From Ectobius pallidus (lineage: Eukaryota; Arthropoda; Insecta; Blattodea; Ectobiidae), in assembly GCA_964059195.1 (NCBI GenBank), contig CAXKWD010000015.1, forward strand, positions 1,488,001-1,552,000: DNA of 64,000 nt, read 5' to 3'. Positions 51,269 to 62,017 of the stretch are shown piece after piece. Each line of letters begins with the position of its first letter. Position 1 is the first letter of the stretch. Position numbers and translations under genes: made by a program. The notes under the pieces were generated by a model. The model did not search any database, was not told the DNA's origin, and was given only the letters and a program-made list of their open reading frames with translations.

Positions 51269-53745
51269 TGTCAATGCTAAGCAACAGTCAGGTGTTTTAA
51301 AAACTTCATTGCTAAGCAACAGTTTCCGGTTTAGACTGGCATCGCTAGGCAACACTTTTGTGATAGAAAAATCTAATTGTTAGGCAGCCAAATTGTCTTT
51401 AAAAGTTACATTGCTAGGAAAAGTTACGACTTTGAAAAATGCATTGAAATGTAAAGGATTTTTGGCAGAAATTGACATTGCTACGCAACAGTATCTTTTT
51501 TTAAATCTTTTAATAGGTAGCAATATTATGTTTAAAAATGACATTGCTAAGCAACAGATCTTTTTGATGACATTGCTAGGCAACAGTTTCCGGTTTAGAC
51601 TGGCATGGCTAGGCAAAACTTTCGTGATAGAAAAATTACATTGTTAGGCAGCCAAATAGTATTTAAAAATTACATTGCTAGGAAAAAGTTTCACTTTGAA
51701 AAATGCATTGAAATGTAAAAGTTTTGTGTCTGAAATTGACATTGCTACGCAACAGTATATATTTTAAAAGTTTATAATAGGTAGCAATATTGTGTTTATA
51801 AATGACATTGCTAAGAAAAGTTATTTTTTATGACATTGCTAGGCAACAGTTTCCGGTTTAAAATGGCATTGCTAGGCAACACTTTCGTGTTAAAACTCAT
51901 TGCTAGGCAACAGTATTCTTTCTATTCAAGCAAAATTTACAACCCATGTTTTGCCATTAGCATTTCACCGATATTTTCATTGTATGTATTGATCATTGAG
52001 GGATTAAAAACTATTCCTTATAGATGACATTCCTAGGCAACAGTTTCGTATTTGGAGATGGCATTGCTAAGCTACAGTTTCTTGTTCAAAATGTCAATGC
52101 TAAGCAACAGTCAGGTGTTTTAAAAACTTCATTGCTAAGCAACAGTTTCCGGTTTAGACTGGCATCGCTAGGCAACACTTTTGTGATAGAAAAATTTAAT
52201 TGTTGGCAGCCAAATTGTCTTTAAAAGTTACATTGCTAGGAAAAGTTACGACTTTGAAAAATGCATTGAAAGGTAAAGGTTTTTTGTCCGAAATTGACAT
52301 TGCTACGCAACAGTATCTTTTTTTAAAAGCTTTTAATAGGTAGCAATATTATGTTTAAGAATGACATTGCTAAGCAACAGATCTTTTTGATGACTTTGCT
52401 AGGCAACAGTTTCCGGTTTAGACTGGCATGGCTAGGCAAAACTTTCGTGATAGAAAAATTACATTGTTAGGCAGCCAAATTGTATTTAAAAATTACATTG
52501 CTAGGAAAAAGTTTCACTTTGAAAAATGCATTGAAATGTAAAATTTTGTGTCTGAAATTGACATTGCTACCCAACAGTATATTTTTTTAAAAGTTTATAA
52601 TAGGTAGCAATATTGTGTTTAAAAATGACATTGCTAAGCAACAGTTCTTTTTGACGACATTGCTAGGCAACAGTTCCCGGTTTAAAATGGCATTGCTAGG
52701 CAACACTTTCGTGTTTTAAAACTCATTGCTAGGCAACAGTATTCTTTCTATTCAAGCAAAATTTACAACCCATGTTTTGCCATTAGCATTTCACCGATAT
52801 TTTCATTGTATGTATTGATCATTGAGGGATTAAAAACTATTCCTTATAGATGACATTGCTAGGCAACAGTTTCGTATTTGGAGATGGCATTGCTAAGCTA
52901 CAGTTCCTTGTTCAAAATGTCAATGCTAAGCAACAGTCAGGTGTTTTAAAAACTTCATTGCTAAGCAACAGTTTCCGGTTTAGTCTGGCATCGCTAGGCA
53001 ACACTTTTGTGATAGAAAAATCTAATTGTTAGGCAGCCAAATTGTCTTTAAAAGTTACATTGCTAGGAAAAGTTACGACTTTGAAAAATGCATTGAAAGG
53101 TAAAGGTTTTTTGTCCGAAATTGACATTGCTACGCAACAGTATCTTTTTTTAAAAGCTTTTAATAGGTAGCAATATTATGTTTAAGAATGACAGTGCTAA
53201 GCAACAGATCTTTTTGATGACTTTGCTAGGCAACAGTTTCCGGTTTAGACTGGCATGGCTAGGCAAAACTTTCGTGATAGAAAAATTACATTGTTAGGCA
53301 GCCAAATTGTATTTAAAAATTACATTGCTAGGAAAAAGTTTCACTTTGAAAAATGCATTGAAATGTAAAAGTTTTGTGTCTGAAATTGACATTGCTACGC
53401 AACAGTATATTTTTTTAAAAGTTTATAATATGTAGCAATATTGTGTTTAAAAATGACATTGCTAAGCAACAGTTCTTTTTGACGACATTGCTAGGCAACA
53501 GTTCCCGGTTTAAAATGGCATTGCTAGGCAACACTTTCGTGTTTTAAAACTCATTGCTAGGCAACAGTATTCTTTCTATTCAAGCAAAACTTACAACCCA
53601 TGTTTTGCCATTAGCATTTCACCGATATTTTCATTGTATGTATTGATCATTGAGGAATTAAAAACTATTCCTTATAGATGACATTGCTAGGCAACAGTTT
53701 CGTATTTGGAGATGGCATTGCTAAGCTACAGTTTCTTGTTCAAGA
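51269..53745 (+). repeat. Second 2,477 bp trimer duplication, copy 2
   Basis: The junction lies between the G at 51268 (CAAGATG, against CAAAATG in 48724) and the T at 51450 (GAAATGTAAAGG). The monomer at 53678 keeps GAAAGGTAAAGG (G at 53927), so copy 2 ends before that point. This duplication has the same length as the one at 28.1-33.0 kb but different junctions and variants, so it arose separately. Confidence 0.87.
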
Positions 53746-54484
53746 TGTCAATGCTAAGCAACAGTCAGGTGTTTTAAAAACTTCATTGCTAAGCAACAGT
53801 TTCCGGTTTAGACTGGCATCGCTAGGCAACACTTTTGTGATAGAAAAATCTAATTGTTAGGCAGCCAAATTGTCTTTAAAAGTTACATTGCTAGGAAAAG
53901 TTACGACTTTGAAAAATGCATTGAAAGGTAAAGGTTTTTTGTCCGAAATTGACATTGCTACGCAACAGTATCTTTTTTTAAAAGCTTTTAATAGGTAGCA
54001 ATATTATGTTTAAGAATGACATTGCTAAGCAACAGATCTTTTTGATGACTTTGCTAGGCAACAGTTTCCGGTTTAGACTGGCATATCTAGGCAAAACTTT
54101 CGTGATAGAAAAATTACATTGTTAGGCAGCCAAATTGTATTTAAAAATTACATTGCTAGGAAAAAGTTTCACTTTGAAAAATGCATTGAAATGTAAAAGT
54201 TTTGTGTCTGAAATTGACATTGCTACGCAACAGTATATTTTTTTAAAAGTTTATAATAGGTAGCAATATTGTGTTTAAAAATGACATTGCTAAGCAACAG
54301 TTCTTTTTGACGACATTGCTAGGCAACAGTTCCCGGTTTAAAATGGCATTGCTAGGCAACACTTTCGTGTTTTAAAACTCATTGCTAGGCAACAGTATTC
54401 TTTCTATTCAAGCAAAATTTACAACCCATGTTTTGCCATTAGCATTTCACCGATATTTTCATTGTATGTATTGATCATTGAGGG

Positions 54485-57400
54485 ATTAAAAACTATTCCT
54501 TATAGATGACATTGCTAGGCAACAGTTTCGTATTTGGAGATGGCATTGCTAAGCTACAATTCCTTGTTCAAAATGTCAATGCTAAGCAACAGTCAGGTGT
54601 TTTAAAAACTTCATTGCTAAGCAACAGTTTCCGGTTTAGTCTGGCATCGCTAGGCAACACTTTTGTGATAGAAAAATCTAATTGTTAGGCAGCCAAATTG
54701 TCTTTAAAAGTTACATTGCTAGGAAAAGTTACGACTTTGAAAAATGCATTGAAAGGTAAAGGTTTTTTGTCCGAAATTGACATTGCTCCGCAACAGTATC
54801 TTTTTTTAAAAGCTTTTAATAGGTAGCAATATTATGTTTAAGAATGACAGTGCTAAGCAACAGATCTTTTGATGACTTTGCTAGGCAACAGTTTCCGGTT
54901 TAGACTGGCATGGCTAGGCAAAACATTCGTGATAGAAAAATTACATTGTTAGGCAGCCAAATTGTATTTAAAAATTACATTCCTAGGAAAAAGTTTCACT
55001 TTGAAAAATGCATTGAAATGTAAAAGTTTTGTGTCTGAAATTGACATTGCTACGCAACAGTATATTTTTTTAAAAGTTTATAATATGTAGCAATATTGTG
55101 TTTAAAAATGACATTGCTAAGCAACAGTTCTTTTTGACGACATTGCTAGGCAACAGTTCCCGGTTTAAAATGGCATTGCTAGGCAACACTTTCGTGTTTT
55201 AAAACTCATTGCTAGGCAACAGTATTCTTTCTATTCAAGCAAAACTTACAACCCATGTTTTGCCATTAGCATTTCACCGATATTTTCATTGTATGTATTG
55301 ATCATTGAGGGATTAAAAACTATTCCTCATAGATGACATTGCTAGGCAACAGTTTCGTATTTGGAGATGGCATTGCTAAGCTACAGTTCCTTGTTCAAAA
55401 TGTCAATGCTAAGCAACAGTCAGGTGTTTTAAAAACTTCATTGCTAAGCAACAGTTTCCGGTTTAGACTGGCATCGCTAGGCAACACTTTTGTGATAGAA
55501 AAATCTAATTGTTAGGCAGCCAAATTGTCTTTAAAAGTTACATTGCTAGGAAAAGTTACGACTTTGAAAAATGCATTGAAAGGTAAAGGTTTTTTGTCCG
55601 AAATTGACACTGCTACGCAACAGTATCTTTTTTTAAAAGCTTTTAATAGGTAGCAATATTATGTTTAAGAATGACATTGCTAAGCAACAGATCTTTTTGA
55701 TGACTTTGCTAGGCAACAGTTTCCGGTTTAGACTGGCATGGCTAGGCAAAACTTTCGTGATAGAAAAATTACATTGTTAGGCAGCCAAATTGTATTTAAA
55801 AATTACATTGCTAGGAAAAAGTTTCACTTTGAAAAATGCATTGAAATGTAAAAGTTTTGTGTCTGAAATTGACATTGCTACGCAACAGTATATTTTTTTA
55901 AAAGTTTATAATAGGTAGCAATATTGTGTTTAAAAATGACATTGCTAAGCAACAGTTCTTTTTGACGACATTGCTAGGCAACAGTTCCCGGTTTAAAATG
56001 GCATTGCTAGGCAACACTTTCGTGTTTTAAAACTCATTGCTAGGCAACAGTATTCTTTCTATTCAAGCAAAATTTACAACCCATGTTTTGCCATTAGCAT
56101 TTCACCGATATTTTCATTGTATGTATTGATCATTGAGGGATTAAAAACTATTCCTTATAGATGACATTGCTAGGCAACAGTTTCGTATTTGGAGATGGCA
56201 TTGCTAAGCTACAGTTCCTTGTTCAAAATGTCAATGCTAAGCAACAGTCAGGTGTTTTAAAAACTTCATTGCTAAGCAACAGTTTCCGGTTTAGACTGGC
56301 ATCGCTAGGCAACACTTTTGTGATAGAAAAATCTAATTGTTAGGCAGCCAAATTGTCTTTAAAAGTTACATTGCTAGGAAAAGTTACGACTTTGAAAAAT
56401 GCATTGAAAGGTAAAGGATTTTTGGCAGAAATTGACATTGCTACGCAACAGTATCTTTTTTTAAAAGCTTTTAATAGGTAGCAATATTATGTTTAAAAAT
56501 GACATTGCTAAGCAACAGATCTTTTTGATGACATTGCTAGGCAACAGTTTCCGGTTTAGACTGGCATGGCTAGGCAAAACTTTCGTGATAGAAAAATTAC
56601 ATTGTTAGGCAGCCAAATTGTATTTAAAAATTACATTGCTAGGAAAAAGTTTCACTTTGAAAAATGCATTGAAATGTAAAAGTTTTGTGTCTGAAATTGA
56701 CATTGCTACGCAACAGTATATTTTTTTAAAAGTTTATAATATGTAGCAATATTGTGTTTAAAAATGACATTGCTAAGCAACAGTTCTTTTTGACGACATT
56801 GCTAGGCAACAGTTCCCGGTTTAAAATGGCATTGCTAGGCAACACTTTCGTGTTTTAAAACTCATTGCTAGGCAACAGTATTCTTTCTATTCAAGCAAAA
56901 CTTACAACCCATGTTTTGCCATTAGCATTTCACCGATATTTTCATTGTATGTATTGATCATTGAGGGATTAAAAACTATTCCTTATAGATGACATTGCTA
57001 GGCAACAGTTTCGTATTTGGAGATGGCATTGCTAAGCTACAGTTCCTTGTTCAAAATGTCAATGCTAAGCAACAGTCAGGTGTTTTAAAAACTTCATTGC
57101 TAAGCAACAGTTTCCGGTTTAGACTGGCATCGCTAGGGAACACTTTTGTGATAGAAAAATCTAATTGTTAGGCAGCCAAATTGTCTTTAAAAGTTACATT
57201 GCTAGGAAAAGTTACGACTTTGAAAAATGCATTGAAATGTAAAGGATTTTTGGCAGAAACTGACATTGCTACGCAACAGTATCTTTTTTTAAAAGCTTTT
57301 AATAGGTAGCAATATTATGTTTAAAAATGACATTGCTAAGCAACAGATCTTTTTGATGACATTGCTAGGCAACAGTTTCCGGTTTAGACTGGCATGGCTA

Positions 57401-58470
57401 GGCAAAACTTTCGTGATAGAAAAATTACATTGTTAGGCAGCCAAATAGTATTTAAAAATTACATTGCTAGGAAAAAGTTTCACTTTGAAAAATGCATTGA
57501 AATGTAAAAGTTTTGTGTCTGAAATTGACATTGCTACGCAACAGTATATTTTTTTAAACGTTTATAATATGTAGCAATATTGTGTTTAAAAATGACATTG
57601 CTAAGCAACAGTTCTTTTTGACGACATTGCTAGGCAACAGTTCCCGGTTTAAAATGGCATTGCTAGGCAACACTTTCGTGTTTTTAAACTCATTGCTAGG
57701 CAACAGTATTCTTTCTATTCAAGCAAAACTTACAACCCATGTTTTGCCATTAGCATTTCACCGATATTTTCATTGTATGTATTGATCATTGAGGGATTAA
57801 AAACTATTCCTTATAGATGACATTGCTAGGCAACAGTTTCGTATTTGGAGATGGCATTGCTAAGCTACAGTTCCTTGTTCAAGATGTCAATGCTAAGCAA
57901 CAGTCAGGTGTTTTAAAAACTTCATTGCTAAGCAACAGTTTCCGGTTTAGACTGGCATCGCTAGGCAACACTTTTGTGATAGAAAAATCTAATTGTTAGG
58001 CAGCCAAATTGTCTTTAAAAGTTACATTGCTAGGAAAAGTTACGACTTTGAAAAATGCATTGAAAGGTAAAGGTTTTTTGTCCGAAATTGACATTGCTAC
58101 GCAACAGTATCTTTTTTTAAAAGCTTTTAATAGGTAGCAATATTATGTTTAAGAATAACATTGCTAAGCAACAGATCTTTTTGATGACTTTGCTAGGCAA
58201 CAGTTTCCGGTTTAGACTGGCATGGCTAGGCAAAACTTTCGTGATAGAAAAATTACATTGTTAGGCAGCCAAATTGTATTTAAAAATTACATTGCTAGGA
58301 AAAAGTTTCACTTTGAAAAATGCATTGAAATGTAAAAGTTTTGTGTCTGAAATTGACATTGCTACGCAACAGTATATTTTTTTAAACGTTTATAATATGT
58401 AGCAATATTGTGTTTAAAAATGACATTGCTAAGCAACAGTTCTTTTTGACGACATTGCTAGGCAACAGTT
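54485..58470 (+). repeat. Five-monomer block, copy 2 of a pair 14,059 bp apart
   Basis: The left limit is set by GGGATTAAAAAC before 54506, against GGGACTAAAAAC before 40447. The right limit is set by CAGTTTCCGG (T at 58471), against CAGTTCCCGG (C at 44412). Private changes are CTACAATTCC near 54555 and GACACTGCTACG near 55606. The D monomer at 54506 is the only D in the window not preceded by a C, so its left neighbour was replaced. Confidence 0.87.
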
Positions 58471-61400
58471 TCCGGTTTAAAATGGCATTGCTAGGCAACA
58501 CTTTCGTGTTTTAAAACTCATTGCTAGGCAACAGTATTCTTTCTATTCAAGCAAAATTTACAACCCATGTTTTGCCATTAGCATTTCACCGATATTTTCA
58601 TTGTATGTATTGATCATTGAGGGATTAAAAACTATTCCTTATAGATGACATTGCTAGGCAACAGTTTCGTATTTGGAGATGGCATTGCTAAGCTACAGTT
58701 TCTTGTTCAAGATGTCAATGCTAAGCAACAGTCAGGTGTTTTAAAAACTTCATTGCTAAGCAACAGTTTCCGGTTTAGACTGGCATCGCTAGGCAACACT
58801 TTTGTGATAGAAAAATCTAATTGTTAGGCAGCCAAATTGTCTTTAAAAGTTACATTGCTAGGAAAAGTTACGACTTTGAAAAATGCATTGAAAGGTAAAG
58901 GTTTTTTGTCCGAAATTGACATTGCTACGCAACAGTATCTTTTTTTAAAAGCTTTTAATAGGTAGCAATATTATGTTTAAGAATGACATTGCTAAGCAAC
59001 AGATCTTTTTGATGACTTTGCTAGGCAACAGTTTCCGGTTTAGACTGGCATGGCTAGGCAAAACTTTCGTGATAGAAAAATTACATTGTTAGGCAGCCAA
59101 ATTGTATTTAAAAATTACATTGCTAGGAAAAAGTTTCACTTTGAAAAATGCATTGAAATGTAAAAGTTTTGTGTCTGAAATTGACATTGCTACGCAACAG
59201 TATATTTTTTTAAAAGTTTATAATAGGTAGCAATATTGTGTTTAAAAATGACATTGCTAAGCAACAGTTCTTTTTGACGACATTGCTAGGCAACAGTTCC
59301 CGGTTTAAAATGGCATTGCTAGGCAACACTTTCGTGTTTTAAAACTCATTGCTAGGCAACAGTATTCTTTCTATTCAAGCAAAATTTACAACCCATGTTT
59401 TGCCATTAGCATTTCACCGATATTTTCATTGTATGTATTGATCATTGAGGGATTAAAAACTATTCCTTATAGATGACATTGCTAGGCAACAGTTTCGTAT
59501 TTGGAGATGGCATTGCTAAGCTACAGTTCCTTGTTCAAAATGTCAATGCTAAGCAACAGTCAGGTGTTTTAAAAACTTCATTGCTAAGCAACAGTTTCCG
59601 GTTTAGACTGGCATCGCTAGGCAACACTTTTGTGATAGAAAAATCTAATTGTTAGGCAGCCAAATTGTCTTTAAAAGTTACATTGCTAGGAAAAGTTACG
59701 ACTTTGAAAAATGCATTGAAAGGTAAAGGATTTTTGGCAGAAATTGACATTGCTACGCAACAGTATCTTTTTTTAAAAGCTTTTAATAGGTAGCAATATT
59801 ATGTTTAAAAATGACATTGCTAAGCAACAGATCTTTTTGATGACATTGCTAGGCAACAGTTTCCGGTTTAGACTGGCATGGCTAGGCAAAACTTTCGTGA
59901 TAGAAAAATTACATTGTTAGGCAGCCAAATTGTATTTAAAAATTACATTGCTAGGAAAAAGTTTCACTTTGAAAAATGCATTGAAATGTAAAAGTTTTGT
60001 GTCTGAAATTGACATTGCTACGCAACAGTATATTTTTTTAAAAGTTTATAATATGTAGCAATATTGTGTTTAAAAATGACATTGCTAAGCAACAGTTCTT
60101 TTTGACGACATTGCTAGGCAAATGTTCCCGGTTTAAAATGGCATTGCTAGGCAACACTTTCGTGTTTTAAAACTCATTGCTAGGCAACAGTATTCTTTCT
60201 ATTCAAGCAAAACTTACAACCCATGTTTTGCCATTAGCATTTCACCGATATTTTCATTGTATGTATTGATCATTGAGGGATTAAAAACTATTCCTTATAG
60301 ATGACATTGCTAGGCAACAGTTTCGTATTTGGAGATGGCATTGCTAAGCTACAGTTCCGTGTTCAAAATGTCAATGCTAAGCAACAGTCAGGTGTTTTAA
60401 AAACTTCATTGCTAAGCAACAGTTTCCGGTTTAGACTGGCATCGCTAGGCAACACTTTTGTGATAGAAAAATCTAATTGTTAGGCAGCCAAATTGTCTTT
60501 AAAAGTTACATTGCTAGGAAAAGTTACGACTTTGAAAAATGCATTGAAATGTAAAGGATTTTTGGCAGAAATTGACATTGCTACGCAACAGTATCTTTTT
60601 TTAAATCTTTTAATAGGTAGCAATATTATGTTTAAAAATGACATTGCTAAGCAACAGATCTTTTTGATGACATTGCTAGGCAACAGTTTCCGGTTTAGAC
60701 TGGCATGGCTAGGCAAAACTTTCGTGATAGAAAAATTACATTGTTAGGCAGCCAAATAGTATTTAAAAATTACATTGCTAGGAAAAAGTTTCACTTTGAA
60801 AAATGCATTGAAATGTAAAAGTTTTGTGTCTGAAATTGACATTGCTACGCAACAGTATATATTTTAAAAGTTTATAATAGGTAGCAATATTGTGTTTATA
60901 AATGACATTGCTAAGAAAAGTTATTTTTTATGACATTGCTAGGCAACAGTTTCCGGTTTAAAATGGCATTGCTAGGCAACACTTTCGTGTTAAAACTCAT
61001 TGCTAGGCAACAGTATTCTTTCTATTCAAGCAAAATTTACAACCCATGTTTTGCCATTAGCATTTCACCGATATTTTCATTGTATGTATTGATCATTGAG
61101 GGATTAAAAACTATTCCTTATAGATGACATTCCTAGGCAACAGTTTCGTATTTGGAGATGGCATTGCTAAGCTACAGTTTCTTGTTCAAAATGTCAATGC
61201 TAAGCAACAGTCAGGTGTTTTAAAAACTTCATTGCTAAGCAACAGTTTCCGGTTTAGACTGGCATCGCTAGGCAACACTTTTGTGATAGAAAAATTTAAT
61301 TGTTGGCAGCCAAATTGTCTTTAAAAGTTACATTGCTAGGAAAAGTTACGACTTTGAAAAATGCATTGAAAGGTAAAGGTTTTTTGTCCGAAATTGACAT

Positions 61401-61944
61401 TGCTACGCAACAGTATCTTTTTTTAAAAGCTTTTAATAGGTAGCAATATTATGTTTAAGAATGACATTGCTAAGCAACAGATCTTTTTGATGACTTTGCT
61501 AGGCAACAGTTTCCGGTTTAGACTGGCATGGCTAGGCAAAACTTTCGTGATAGAAAAATTACATTGTTAGGCAGCCAAATTGTATTTAAAAATTACATTG
61601 CTAGGAAAAAGTTTCACTTTGAAAAATGCATTGAAATGTAAAATTTTGTGTCTGAAATTGACATTGCTACCCAACAGTATATTTTTTTAAAAGTTTATAA
61701 TAGGTAGCAATATTGTGTTTAAAAATGACATTGCTAAGCAACAGTTCTTTTTGACGACATTGCTAGGCAACAGTTCCCGGTTTAAAATGGCATTGCTAGG
61801 CAACACTTTCGTGTTTTAAAACTCATTGCTAGGCAACAGTATTCTTTCTATTCAAGCAAAATTTACAACCCATGTTTTGCCATTAGCATTTCACCGATAT
61901 TTTCATTGTATGTATTGATCATTGAGGGATTAAAAACTATTCCT
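58284..61944 (+). repeat. Four-monomer block, copy 2 of a pair 11,577 bp apart
   Basis: The monomer at 57817 is a recombinant: its left part follows the 14,059 bp block and its right part follows this one, with the switch between about 58280 and 58470. The block ends at CCTCATAG (near 61943), where the other copy has CCTTATAG. Two private variants, GGCAAATGTTCCCGG near 60118 and CAGTTCCGTGTTC near 60354, mark this copy and its own later duplicate. Confidence 0.82.
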
Positions 61945-62017
61945 CATAGATGACATTGCTAGGCAACAGTTTCGTATTTGGAGATGGCATTGCTAAGCTA
62001 CAGTTCCTTGTTCAAAA

